Assembly (NCBI GenBank): GCA_044224495.1
Contig: JBGAKG010000001.1
Span: 186,001 to 250,000 of the forward strand
Source of the DNA: JBGAKG01 sp044224495
GTDB lineage: Bacteria; Myxococcota_A; Polyangia; Polyangiales; Polyangiaceae
Reading direction: 5' to 3'
DNA: 64,000 nt
Shown: positions 8,680-18,990 of the stretch, one piece after another
How positions within the stretch are numbered: the first letter of the stretch is position 1
How the letters are laid out: every line of letters begins with the position of its first letter
Position numbers and translations under genes: made by a program
The notes under the pieces: generated by a model
What the model was told of the DNA's origin: nothing
What the model saw: only the letters and a program-made list of their open reading frames with translations
Databases searched by the model: none

Positions 8680-10334
8680 AGACGCGAGCGCTCCACGTCC
8701 GGGGCGCGCTCGCGCTCACGGCCCTCGTGAGCGCCGTCGCCGTCGGGGCTGCGTGCGGCACGCCGCAAGTGAGCCTGACCGTACGCATCCCGAGCGCGCA
8801 GCTCGCCGAGACGAAATGGATCGAGCTCGCCGCGATCCCCGGCGGGTGCCTCTCCTCGGCGCAGCTCGCGGGCGGCATCCCGGCTGCGGGCCCCGTGGTT
8901 CGGCTCGGCTACGCGGTCGATCAGCAGGCACCGGCGATCGGCGACCTCCCGTCCGGCGACTACGGCTTCGCCGCCGTCGCCCGGCGCGCGGACTGCGGCG
9001 TCGTCGCGGCCGGGTGCACCAACATCGACATCACGCGCAAGCGCGAGGTCGTCGTCGACCTCACCGCCACGAAGGATCCCGACGCGGCGAAGTGCAGCTT
9101 CGGCGAGGTGTGCAACGGCGGTCGGTGCCTGCCGCCGTCCAACAACACGGATCCCGCGATCGGAGAAGGTTGCACCATGCAACTGATGGGCGCGGGCCCG
9201 CTGCCGAACGCGATCAGCGGCGCGCCGTTCCTCACCGCGCCCGCCGTGGTCCCGACCACGAACGGCTTCCTCATCGCCTACGGCGAGTTCCCCGCCGTCG
9301 ACGGCTCCGCCGCTTGCCAGACCGGCAACCCGTGCTTGCGCGCGGATCTACTCCCGATCGACTCGGGGGGCGGTGCGCTCCCGCCGATCCAGAAGACGCT
9401 CGACGGCTACTGCGACTCCCCCAACCCGCCCGACCCGGCCGCGCTCACGATGAACGACGCGGGCGGCCTCCTCGTCTTCGCGCGCCCGCCCTGCAATGGG
9501 AAGAGCGGGCTCGAGCAGCTCTCGCTCGATCCGGCCGGCGCGGTGAAGGCGCGCTCCCAGTTCCTCAACGCGAATGCTCCGACGATCGCGCTCTCCAGCC
9601 ACGGGGCCACCGGGGCGACGGCGAAGAACCAATCGCTCGTCGCGCTCCGCTCGAACGGTCTCTCGGCGCTCTTCGTGACCGACGGAAGCGCCGTCGCGAA
9701 CCTCGTCAGCGCCTTCGGCGTCACGGCCGACACGTCGCTCTCGATCGCGCGCGGAGCGACCGCGCTGGGGATCCGCCTCCAGGGTCCCGGCTCGGGCGGC
9801 GGAGACGCGGGCCCCTCCGGCAACGCCGCGAAGATCTACGTCGTCTCGGCGTCGCCGGATCCGAAGTCGCAAGGCGCGCTCGTCGACGAGGTGACCTCCA
9901 CCCGGAGCGCGATCGCGGCGAGCGGTGCGCGCGTCTTCCTCGTCGCCGACGCCGCGGCGACGCCGCAGGAGCTCGCGTTCGCCACCTACGACCTCGGCAA
10001 GCCGACGGCGACCGCCGAGGGCACGTTCAGCCTGCCCACCGAGGACCCGCTCCTCGCGCTCGACGCCGCGGCGACGAAGGATCGCCTCTTCGTCGCGACG
10101 GAGCAGACCGGCAACCTGTCCGTGAGCGTCATCGACGGCGCCTCGAGCACGACGCCGTCGTTCATGCGCCGCGTCGATTTCGCGTCCGACGCACGCATCC
10201 CGGCGACGTACCGCGACGGCGCCGTCGCCATCACCGCCACCGACTCGCGCGTCGCCGTCGTGTGGGTCAGCCGCAAGACCGCTCTCGGCGCGAACGACAC
10301 GCCCGGCGGCTACGCCGTCTTCGCCTGCAAATGA
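8676..10334 (+). CDS. Large hypothetical lipoprotein in the kinase operon
   Basis: 552 residues; the ATG at 8676 overlaps the kinase stop (ATGA). The signal peptide ends in the lipobox VGAAC (Cys about residue 28). Residues 30-130 look like a beta domain ('VSLTVRIPSAQLAETKWIEL', 'GDYGFAAVARRADCG'), then a Cys-rich 'CSFGEVCNGGRCLPP' knot typical of myxobacterial surface proteins. The remaining 400 residues have repeated strand patterns and may form a beta-propeller. Function unknown; translational coupling to the kinase suggests it contributes to the same envelope-sensing unit (inference). Confidence 0.65.
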   Translation: MKTRALHVRGALALTALVSAVAVGAACGTPQVSLTVRIPSAQLAETKWIELAAIPGGCLSSAQLAGGIPAAGPVVRLGYAVDQQAPAIGDLPSGDYGFAAVARRADCGVVAAGCTNIDITRKREVVVDLTATKDPDAAKCSFGEVCNGGRCLPPSNNTDPAIGEGCTMQLMGAGPLPNAISGAPFLTAPAVVPTTNGFLIAYGEFPAVDGSAACQTGNPCLRADLLPIDSGGGALPPIQKTLDGYCDSPNPPDPAALTMNDAGGLLVFARPPCNGKSGLEQLSLDPAGAVKARSQFLNANAPTIALSSHGATGATAKNQSLVALRSNGLSALFVTDGSAVANLVSAFGVTADTSLSIARGATALGIRLQGPGSGGGDAGPSGNAAKIYVVSASPDPKSQGALVDEVTSTRSAIAASGARVFLVADAAATPQELAFATYDLGKPTATAEGTFSLPTEDPLLALDAAATKDRLFVATEQTGNLSVSVIDGASSTTPSFMRRVDFASDARIPATYRDGAVAITATDSRVAVVWVSRKTALGANDTPGGYAVFACK

Positions 10335-11599
10335 TGCCGGTGCTCGAGCTCGCGATCGAGGGGCTCGCCCACGGTGGCGACGCGATTGCTCACGTCGAGC
10401 ACCGCGGCGAACGGCGCGCCGTGTTCGTCGCGCGCGGAGCGCCCGGGGACCGCGTGCGCGCCGAGGTCGACTGGGCGACCCGACCCGCGCGTGGGCGCCT
10501 CGTCGAGCTCTTGCAGCCGGGCCCCGTGCGCACCGCCCCCGCTTGCGCCGACGTCGAGCGCTGCGGCGCGTGCGATTGGATGCACCTCTCCCGCGCGGCG
10601 CAGGCCGAGGGCCACCAGGAGCTGGTCCGCGCCGCGCTCCCGCCCGAGATGCGTTCGGCCCCGCTCCGCTTCCACGCCGCCCCGGACGCGCTCCACTATC
10701 GCGTTCGCGCGCGGCTCCACGCGCGCGCCGAGCGCCGCGGCCCGCTCGTCATCGGGTTCTTCGGTGCCGGCAGCCGTGATCCCATTTTGGTACAGGAGTG
10801 CCACGTCCTGCACCCCGCGCTCGAGGGTGCTCGCAAAGCCCTCGACGCGCTCCTCGAGGGCGTCCGCGGGCGCGGCGAGCTCCAGCTCGCGCTGGGCGCC
10901 GAGGGGAAGCCCGTCGGCGAGCTGCGCTTCGCGGAGGCGCTCCCTCCCACCGTCTATGCGCGCGCCGAGGCCCTCGTCGTCCGCGGCGAGTGGGCCGGCC
11001 TGCGCCTCTTCGCCGGGGACGTCACCCGGCCGGCGGTGATCGGGCGGCCCGAGCCGGTCCTCGACGGCGCCGACGGCGCGCCGCTCGTGCTCGCGCCGGG
11101 CGGGTTCTCGCAGGCGCACGGCGCGCTGAACCGCGCGCTCGCGCAGGCGGTCGACGAGACCATCCCCGCCGGCGCCCGGGTCGTCGAGCTCTACGCGGGC
11201 GCGGGGAACCTCACCGTGCTCCTCGCGCGGGGGCGCAAGCTCACCGCGATCGAGAGCGACGAGGCCGCGTGCGAAGCCGCGCGCCAGAACCTCCGCGCGC
11301 GCGGGCTCGAGGCCAAGGTCACCTGCAAGAACGCCGACGAGCACCCGCTCGACAAGGCCGCCGAGGCGCTCGTCCTCGATCCTCCGCGTACCGGCGCGCG
11401 GGCGGTCGCGACCGCGGTGGCGGCGGCGCCAGGGCGGTTGCGGCGCGTCACGTACGTCTCCTGCGATGCGCCGACGCTCGGGCGCGATCTCGCGCTGCTC
11501 GCGCCGCGGTTCACGCTCGAGCGCGTGGAGCTCTTCGAGATGTTCCCCCAGACGAGCCACGTCGAGGCCGTGGCGTTCCTCGCGCGGCGGCGCCCGTGA
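10331..11599 (+). CDS. RlmD/TrmA-family RNA (uracil-C5)-methyltransferase
   Basis: 422 residues from ATG 10331, overlapping the previous stop. An N-terminal TRAM-like domain contains 'GERRAVFVARGAPGDRVRAE'. Iron-sulfur cysteines follow: Cys at about 73, CGAC at about 79-82 and a fourth in 'VQECHVLHP'. The SAM-binding motif is 'VVELYAGAGNLTVLLARG'. 'LVLDPPRTGA' and the catalytic-Cys motif 'TYVSCDAPTLGRDLALL' complete the family signature. It probably makes m5U in 23S rRNA (RlmD or RlmC type); the exact target cannot be told from sequence. It is followed without a gap by a small Cys protein and tilS. Confidence 0.88.
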   Translation: MMPVLELAIEGLAHGGDAIAHVEHRGERRAVFVARGAPGDRVRAEVDWATRPARGRLVELLQPGPVRTAPACADVERCGACDWMHLSRAAQAEGHQELVRAALPPEMRSAPLRFHAAPDALHYRVRARLHARAERRGPLVIGFFGAGSRDPILVQECHVLHPALEGARKALDALLEGVRGRGELQLALGAEGKPVGELRFAEALPPTVYARAEALVVRGEWAGLRLFAGDVTRPAVIGRPEPVLDGADGAPLVLAPGGFSQAHGALNRALAQAVDETIPAGARVVELYAGAGNLTVLLARGRKLTAIESDEAACEAARQNLRARGLEAKVTCKNADEHPLDKAAEALVLDPPRTGARAVATAVAAAPGRLRRVTYVSCDAPTLGRDLALLAPRFTLERVELFEMFPQTSHVEAVAFLARRRP

Positions 11600-11787
11600 A
11601 GACGCTCGTCGACGAGCGACTCCAACGCGAGGCCGCTGCGAACGCCCTCCGTCACCGCTGCGACGACTGCGTCCACTTCGACGTCGAGCGCGAGCGATGC
11701 GCCCACGGGTACCCGACCACCGAGCATCGCGCCGTGCTCGTGCCGGGCGAGCTCATCGTGTTCTGCAAGGAGTTCGAGCTCGCGTGA
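11596..11787 (+). CDS. Small conserved Cys-rich protein
   Basis: 63 residues starting at GTG 11596 (GTGA overlap with the methyltransferase stop). It has CDDC (about residues 23-26), a third Cys in 'RERCAHGYPTTEHR' and a fourth in 'VFCKEFELA', a CxxC-x9-C-xn-C spacing that suggests one structural zinc site. The stop overlaps the tilS start, so it is translated between two RNA-modification enzymes. I do not recognise a named family; an accessory nucleic-acid or tRNA role is only a guess from context. Confidence 0.65.
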   Translation: MKTLVDERLQREAAANALRHRCDDCVHFDVERERCAHGYPTTEHRAVLVPGELIVFCKEFELA

Positions 11788-12662
11788 CGGCGCGCGGCTC
11801 GCACCGGCCCTCGCTGGCGACGCTGGTGCGGCGCACGCTCCCGAACGCATTGGGGGGCATCACGGCTCCGCGGAGGCTCCTCGTCGCGACCAGCGGCGGC
11901 CCCGACTCGCAGGCGCTCCTCCACGTCCTCGCCGGGCTGCGGGGCGAGCTCGACCTCGAGCTCCACGCGCACGGGGTCGATCACGGGCTCCGTGCCCATG
12001 CGGGGGCGGAGCTCGACCTCGCCGAAGCGCTCGCGCGCACGCTCGACGTTCCGTTCGCGCGCACCCGCGTGAAGGTGGCCGCGGGCGGCAACGTCCAGGC
12101 GCGCGCGCGCGAAGCTCGCTTCACCGCGCTGCGCGCGGCGGCGCGGCGCTTCCGCGCGAAGCTCATCGCTACCGCACACCACGCCGACGACCGGGCGGAG
12201 ACGGTGCTCCTGCGGCTTCTCCGTGGGACGAGCCTCGGGAGCCTCGGGGTGCTCCCCCTGCGGGACGGCGACCTCGTCCGTCCGCTGCTCGCGGCGCGCC
12301 GACGGGACGTCGAGCTTCACCTCGAGCGGCACGGGGTGCCGTTCGCGACCGATCCGTCGAACGCCGATCCGCGTTTTCGCCGAACGCGCGTTCGGGGCGA
12401 GCTTCTTCCCTTGCTCGAGCATCTGAACCCTCGAATGGTCGAGCACCTCAACTTGTTGGCGGACGAGGCGCTCGCCCTGCGGAGCGCTCAGGTCCCCACG
12501 GAGCTTCCGTTCCCCACGAAGACGCGGGCGGCCGTGCTCGAGCTCTTGCGTGACGTGGGTGGGGCGAAAGGCGCTGCGCGGGCGAAAGCGAAGCGGGCAC
12601 GGATCGCGCTTCCAGGGGGCCTCGTGCTCAGGCTGGACGAGGCCGCGAAGAAATCGCGCTGA
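11784..12662 (+). CDS. tilS: tRNA(Ile)-lysidine synthetase TilS
   Basis: 292 residues from GTG 11784. It attaches lysine to C34 of the AUA-reading tRNA(Ile), an essential decoding step. The PP-loop SGGPDSQALL is at about residues 35-44; 'AHGVDHGLRAHA' and the family signature 'TAHHADDRAETVLLRLLRG' follow. The C-terminal substrate domain is short (the protein ends at 292 against 430 in E. coli), as in other compact TilS proteins. GTG start overlaps the stop of the small Cys protein; the stop overlaps the next ATG. Confidence 0.93.
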   Translation: MTARGSHRPSLATLVRRTLPNALGGITAPRRLLVATSGGPDSQALLHVLAGLRGELDLELHAHGVDHGLRAHAGAELDLAEALARTLDVPFARTRVKVAAGGNVQARAREARFTALRAAARRFRAKLIATAHHADDRAETVLLRLLRGTSLGSLGVLPLRDGDLVRPLLAARRRDVELHLERHGVPFATDPSNADPRFRRTRVRGELLPLLEHLNPRMVEHLNLLADEALALRSAQVPTELPFPTKTRAAVLELLRDVGGAKGAARAKAKRARIALPGGLVLRLDEAAKKSR

Positions 12663-13120
12663 TGCGGACCGTGTCATGCTTTCGCGTGCGGTTCGGCCCG
12701 GTTCTGCTCGTCGCGTGCCTCGTCGTCGGCTCGGCGTGCTCCACCTCGGAGGACGCGAAGACCGACGCCAGCACGCCCCGAGTGACCGCCGGGACTTCGT
12801 GCTCGCCCGAGGGAGCCCAAGCTACGGGCCAAGCGCCGATCTGCACGGATGTTCGCAAATACGCCACGTGCACTTGCGTCGGCGGAAAATGGGACTGCGG
12901 CCATTGCCCGCCCTGCCCCGCGACGATCGATCTGGCCCATCCAGGGAGGCTTTGTGGCTTGGGAACCACCTGCGAAGGGCCCACCGTCGCAATGCGCTGC
13001 GATGGTTCGTCCGTGGCCGTCACCGGGAGTTGCCGGTGCGTCGGGGAGGGACCCTGGCAATGCGAGGGGGTGACCGAGGCCCTCTGCGACGCTGGCGTCG
13101 CCGACGCAACGCCGGAGTGA
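12662..13120 (+). CDS. Cys-rich hypothetical lipoprotein
   Basis: 152 residues; ATG overlaps the tilS stop. The signal peptide ends at VGSAC (Cys about residue 26). The mature protein has about 14 Cys in short clusters such as 'CTCVGGKWDCGHCPPC' and 'GSCRCVGEGPWQC', which suggests a small disulfide-knotted surface protein. This style is very common in myxobacterial genomes. Function unknown. It is the last gene of the unit; about 200 bases without a gene separate it from ftsH. Confidence 0.65.
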   Translation: MRTVSCFRVRFGPVLLVACLVVGSACSTSEDAKTDASTPRVTAGTSCSPEGAQATGQAPICTDVRKYATCTCVGGKWDCGHCPPCPATIDLAHPGRLCGLGTTCEGPTVAMRCDGSSVAVTGSCRCVGEGPWQCEGVTEALCDAGVADATPE

Positions 13121-13326
13121 AGGGTCATGGCCTTGTGCTTCGTGACGAAGAACCCCACGTTGAAAGGGAAGGCCGCGCGAGCCGCGAACGCACGTCCGTA
13201 TGAAGAAACATGAAAACTACCCCACGTTCGGCCCTTTTTCCGCGCTCCCCCTCGCCGGTGGTGCCTCGGCGAGTTAGGTGGTAACTCTGTAGAAAGCGCG
13301 CTTTTCCGGCGCGGCTCGAGGTTCTC

Positions 13327-15258
<1,932 letters not shown>

Positions 15259-15286
15259 TGCGCTGAGTCGATGCGCTGAGTCGCGC

Positions 15287-15691
15287 TCACGCACTTCCGA
15301 CGTGTCGGGCCCCCGCTCCGAAGAGCATGGGGGCCCGCTTCGTTTTGTAGACCAGCTTCAGCGCGGCCAGAGCCGGTGCGACCGCGGCGAGCGATGCGGT
15401 CGCTTTGGGCGTGAGGGCGAGCCGCCAGCGGCGCCGATCGCCTGCGACGCGCTCCCGCGAGAGGAAGCCCTCCCGCACGAGGGCCGCCAGAATGGTCGCC
15501 GTGCTCCCGGGAGAGACGCGCATCATCTCGACGATCTCGCTCTGCAGAAGCGCCCGCCCGCGCCGCTGCATCATGGCGAGCAACGTGTAGCGGGTGGGCG
15601 TGAGACCGTGCGGCTCCGTGATCATCTCGATCTCGCGGTGCATCGCCCAGTACGCCTTGCGAAGTTGGATTCGGGTGTCCGTGGATTGCAT
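15287..15691 (-). CDS. MarR-type winged-helix transcriptional regulator
   Basis: 134 residues from ATG 15691; the frame is open further upstream but only as low-complexity sequence, and the chosen start gives the usual MarR length. 'HGLTPTRYTLLAMMQRRGRA' is helix 2-3 and 'LLQSEIVEMMRVSPGSTATI' the recognition helix, followed by the wing 'REGFLSRERVAGDRRRWRL' and 'LTPKA'. The C-terminal dimer helix is shorter than usual. No adjacent target gene is obvious. Its last codons coincide with the ftsH terminator hairpin. Confidence 0.75.
   Translation of the reverse strand: MQSTDTRIQLRKAYWAMHREIEMITEPHGLTPTRYTLLAMMQRRGRALLQSEIVEMMRVSPGSTATILAALVREGFLSRERVAGDRRRWRLALTPKATASLAAVAPALAALKLVYKTKRAPMLFGAGARHVGSA
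15306..15345 (+). terminator. ftsH terminator, inside the 3' end of the MarR-type gene
   Basis: A perfect 9-bp GC stem (15306-15314 with 15329-15337) is followed by CTTCGTTTTG. It lies 48 bases after the ftsH stop and within the last 20 codons of the convergent MarR-type gene, so the bases have a double use. Confidence 0.8.
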
Positions 15692-15824
15692 GGCCGCTGT
15701 CGGAGCACGCGGCGGGCCAGCGGCGACCCCGCGGTTTTCCCCATGAATTTGGACGGCGGGGGGTGGCGACGCCAGTTCGGTGCCGGCGCCGCGCCACCGG
15801 CGCCGGAGTGGTAGAGTGTCGGCG

Positions 15825-16595
15825 ATGCGCACCTACCTTCTCTTCGTCGCCGTGGTCGCCGTTCCGTGCCTCGCGCTCGCGAGCGGTTGCGGCGAGGACC
15901 CCGCGCCCCCCGCGGCGGCCCCGACCGCGACGACCGCACCTTCCTCGCTCGGCCCGCCCGAGGCGAAGCTGCCCGACCTCGAGATTCGGGGCGACGGCTC
16001 GGAGCGCTGGTCGAGCTGTCTCGGCGCCTTCGGCCCCGACGACGCGACCGCCGGCGACGAGACGGAGGCGCTCGGCAAGGCCCTGGAGGCGATGGAGCCG
16101 GCGCTCGCGACCTGCGTGAAGGGCGCGCCCCCGCCCGGCAAGCTCCTCGTCGACGTGGTGGTGGACGCGGACGGCAAGGGCAAGCCCGGCGCGATGCGCA
16201 TGTGCGGGACGACCTGGGAGCTCGCCGACTGCATGCACGGCAAGCTCGAGGGCGGCGCCTACGGCATCAAGACGCCGCGCATGGTCACCGTGCCGATCGA
16301 CTTCGGGAAGGGTGACGCCGCGCCCTCCAAGTTCGTCATGGGCGCCTCGGTGACGCTCCAGACCGCGGTGAAGGACCTCCACGCCTGCCTCTCGACCGAG
16401 CAGGCCAAGACGAAGGGCACCCACGCCAGCGCGAGCGTGCACCTGGACGTCGATCTGACCGGCAAGGTGATCGGGATCGACCTGAACCCGTTCGAGGGAA
16501 ACCAGGACCTGCTCTCGTGCGCAGCGACGGCGATCTCGAAGCTGCGCTTCAACCCGCTGCAGGGAACCGGGGTCCTGCGGCTTTTGCTCTGGTGA
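15825..16595 (+). CDS. Hypothetical lipoprotein with TonB-C-like domain
   Basis: 256 residues from ATG 15825. A type II signal peptide ends LASGC (about residue 20). Residues 60-150 and 175-256 look like two related modules ('KALEAMEPALATCVKGAPPP' and 'AVKDLHACLSTEQAKTKGTH'), each followed by 'DVVVDADGKG' or 'HLDVDLTGKVIGIDL' strands. The second ends 'CAATAISKLRFNPLQG', the pattern of the AgmX/TonB C-terminal domain found in myxobacterial envelope proteins. A role in outer-membrane protein complexes is possible but not shown. It lies upstream of gap with a promoter-like site in between. Confidence 0.6.
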   Translation: MRTYLLFVAVVAVPCLALASGCGEDPAPPAAAPTATTAPSSLGPPEAKLPDLEIRGDGSERWSSCLGAFGPDDATAGDETEALGKALEAMEPALATCVKGAPPPGKLLVDVVVDADGKGKPGAMRMCGTTWELADCMHGKLEGGAYGIKTPRMVTVPIDFGKGDAAPSKFVMGASVTLQTAVKDLHACLSTEQAKTKGTHASASVHLDVDLTGKVIGIDLNPFEGNQDLLSCAATAISKLRFNPLQGTGVLRLLLW

Positions 16596-16665
16596 GGGCC
16601 GGAGACGAGACCGGTGACGAGACCGACGACGCAAGATTCGCGCGCAGAATCGCCCTTCGTGCGGG

Positions 16666-16694
16666 TTGCCTGGCTGTCGCCAAAGGTCTAGATT
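16666..16694 (+). promoter_or_regulatory. Possible sigma-70-type promoter of the gap operon
   Basis: TTGCCT (16666-16671) and TAGATT (16689-16694) are separated by 17 bases and lie 55 bases before the gap ATG. A short hairpin (16711-16715 with 16720-16724) followed by TTTTCC sits in the leader. The match is moderate, four of six at each box. Confidence 0.35.
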
Positions 16695-16748
16695 CCGGGC
16701 CCTTTGAACGGGCTCCACGGAGCCTTTTCCACACGGAGCCTGGTTTCC

Positions 16749-17756
16749 ATGCCCACCAAAATCGCCATCAACGGGTTCGGTCGTATCGGTCGCTGCGTCG
16801 TTCGCTCGCTCGTCGAGCGCGGGTCCTCGCTCGAGGTCGCCCTCATCAACGACCTGACCGACGCCAAGACGCTCGCGCACCTCTACAACTACGACACGGT
16901 CCACGGTCGGGCGGAGAAGCGGGCGAAGGTCGTCGAGGGCGGGCTCGAGATCGGCGGCATGCACGTGAAGGTCACGGCGGAGAAGGACCCCGCGAACCTC
17001 GCCCTCAAGGACATCCCGATCGTGATGGAGTGCACCGGCCTCTTCACCGACAAGGAGAAAGTCGGCGGGCACCTCAAGGCGGGCGCCAAGAAGGTCATGA
17101 TCAGCGCCCCGGCCAAGAACCACGACATCACCGTCGTGATGGGCGTGAACCAGGACAAGTACGACGGCTCGAAGCACCACGTGCTCTCGAACGGCTCCTG
17201 CACCACGAACTGCCTCGCGCCCGTCGCGAAGGTCATGATGGACAACTTCGGCATCAAGCAGGGCTTGATGACCACGATCCACTCGTACACGAACGACCAG
17301 GCGGTCCTCGACATCCCGCACCGCAAGGGCGACCTCCGCCGCGCGCGCGCCGCGGCCCAGAACATGATCCCGTCGTCGACGGGCGCGGCGAAGGCCCTGT
17401 CCGAGGTCATCCCGGAGCTGAAGGGCAAGTTCGACGGCCAGGCGATCCGCGTGCCGACGATGGACGTCAGCCTCGTCGACCTCACCCTCGAGACCGAGAA
17501 GCCGGTGACGAAAGAGGCGATCCACGCCGCGATGAAGGCGGCGAGCGAGGGCCCGATGAAGGGCATCCTGGGCTACGCCGACGAGCAGCTCGTGTCGTCC
17601 GACTACATCGGTGACCCGCGCTCGTCGATCTTCGACTCGACGATCACCCAGATCCAGGGCGAGCGCTTCGTGAAGATCTTCTCCTGGTACGACAACGAGT
17701 GGGGCTTCTCGAACCGCATGATCGACTTCGGCGAGCTCGTGGCCAAGGGTCTCTGA
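16749..17756 (+). CDS. gap: Glyceraldehyde-3-phosphate dehydrogenase, type I
   Basis: 335 residues, ATG with CGGAG nine bases upstream. It oxidises glyceraldehyde 3-phosphate to 1,3-bisphosphoglycerate with NAD(P) in glycolysis. The Rossmann motif is 'INGFGRIGRCVVRS' (6-19). The catalytic Cys is in SNGSCTTNCLAP (about residue 157), and the His and phosphate residues are in 'TIHSYTNDQAVLD'. The C-terminal 'SWYDNEWGFSNRM' is intact. First gene of a gap-pgk-tpiA-secG operon. Confidence 0.97.
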   Translation: MPTKIAINGFGRIGRCVVRSLVERGSSLEVALINDLTDAKTLAHLYNYDTVHGRAEKRAKVVEGGLEIGGMHVKVTAEKDPANLALKDIPIVMECTGLFTDKEKVGGHLKAGAKKVMISAPAKNHDITVVMGVNQDKYDGSKHHVLSNGSCTTNCLAPVAKVMMDNFGIKQGLMTTIHSYTNDQAVLDIPHRKGDLRRARAAAQNMIPSSTGAAKALSEVIPELKGKFDGQAIRVPTMDVSLVDLTLETEKPVTKEAIHAAMKAASEGPMKGILGYADEQLVSSDYIGDPRSSIFDSTITQIQGERFVKIFSWYDNEWGFSNRMIDFGELVAKGL

Positions 17757-17766
17757 GAGGACGACC

Positions 17767-18990
17767 ATGGCGAGCCCCCTCGACGGAATCCGGGCGATCA
17801 AAGATCTCCCGATCGAGAACAAGCGTGTCTTCATCCGGGTCGACTTCAACGTCCCGATGGAAGACGGGAAGGTCACCGACGACACCCGCATCCGCGAGGC
17901 GATCCCCACGATCAAGCACGCGATGGATCGGGGCGCGAAGGTGATCCTCGCGAGCCACCTCGGTCGTCCCAAGAAGGGACCGGATCCGTCGCTCTCGCTC
18001 GTCCCCGCCGGCGAGCGGCTCGCCGGGCACCTCGGCGCCGAGGTCCACGTCCCCGACGACTGCATCGGGGACGCGGCCAAGAAGGTCATCTTCGACCTCC
18101 GCGCCGGCCAGGTCTGCCTGCTCGAGAACCTGCGCTTCCACGCGGGCGAAGAGAAGGACGACGAGACGTTCGCGAAGGCTCTCGCCGACCACGCCGAGGT
18201 CTACGTCGACGACGCGTTCGGCGCCGTCCACCGCGCGCACGCGAGCGTGCACGGGATGGCGAAGTTCTTCAGCGAGCGCGGCTGCGGGTTCCTCCTCGAG
18301 AAGGAGATCGCCGCGCTGGGCAAGCTCGTGACCGCGCCCGATTCGCCCTACGTCGCAGTGCTCGGCGGCGCGAAGGTCTCGGACAAAATCGCCGTCGTCG
18401 AGGCTCTCCTCGAGAAGGTGAACGTGCTCGTCATCGGCGGCGCCATGGCGAACACGTTCCTCGCCGCGACCGGCAAGGACGTGCGCGCGAGCAAGGTCGA
18501 GGGCGACAAGCTCGCCCTCGCGCGCACGCTGCTCGAGAAGGCCCGCGACAAGAAGGTCGAGGTCCTGCTCCCGGTCGACGGCGTCGCGGCCGACTCCGTC
18601 AACGTGGCGGAAGGCACCGTGGTCTCGGTGGACGCGGTCCCCGAGAAGAACATGCTCCTCGACATCGGACCGAAGTCGCTCGAGCTCTTCGCGAAGCGGA
18701 TCGCGAGCGCGAAGACGGTCTTCTGGAACGGGCCGATGGGCTTGTTCGAGAAGGCGCCGTTCTCGAAGGGCACGTTCGGGCTCGCCGCGGCGATGGCCGA
18801 GTCGAGCGCCTTCACGGTGGTCGGCGGCGGCGACAGCGCAGCGGCCGTGAACGCGGCTGGCGCGAGCATCGCGGCCCGGATGAAGCACATCTCGACGGGC
18901 GGCGGCGCTTCGCTCGAGCTCATCGAAGGGAAGAAACTCCCCGGGATCGAGGTTCTTCGCAGCACCACCGTCACCGGCGGGGGTCGCTGA
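17767..18990 (+). CDS. pgk: Phosphoglycerate kinase
   Basis: 407 residues; ATG 11 bases after the gap stop with GAGAGGA as ribosome site. It transfers the acyl phosphate of 1,3-bisphosphoglycerate to ADP. Family marks are 'RVDFNVPM' (about 24-31), 'ASHLGRP', 'LENLRFHAGEE', 'LGGAKVSDKI' (about 199-208), 'NGPMGLFE' and the nucleotide loop 'GGGDSAAAVNAAG'. The length is standard. Its stop overlaps the tpiA ATG. Confidence 0.97.
   Translation: MASPLDGIRAIKDLPIENKRVFIRVDFNVPMEDGKVTDDTRIREAIPTIKHAMDRGAKVILASHLGRPKKGPDPSLSLVPAGERLAGHLGAEVHVPDDCIGDAAKKVIFDLRAGQVCLLENLRFHAGEEKDDETFAKALADHAEVYVDDAFGAVHRAHASVHGMAKFFSERGCGFLLEKEIAALGKLVTAPDSPYVAVLGGAKVSDKIAVVEALLEKVNVLVIGGAMANTFLAATGKDVRASKVEGDKLALARTLLEKARDKKVEVLLPVDGVAADSVNVAEGTVVSVDAVPEKNMLLDIGPKSLELFAKRIASAKTVFWNGPMGLFEKAPFSKGTFGLAAAMAESSAFTVVGGGDSAAAVNAAGASIAARMKHISTGGGASLELIEGKKLPGIEVLRSTTVTGGGR

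Noticed and set aside
16711..16724. Small hairpin plus TTTTCC in front of gap considered as an attenuator
   Set aside because: Stem is only five base pairs with no leader peptide or alternative fold; too weak to call.
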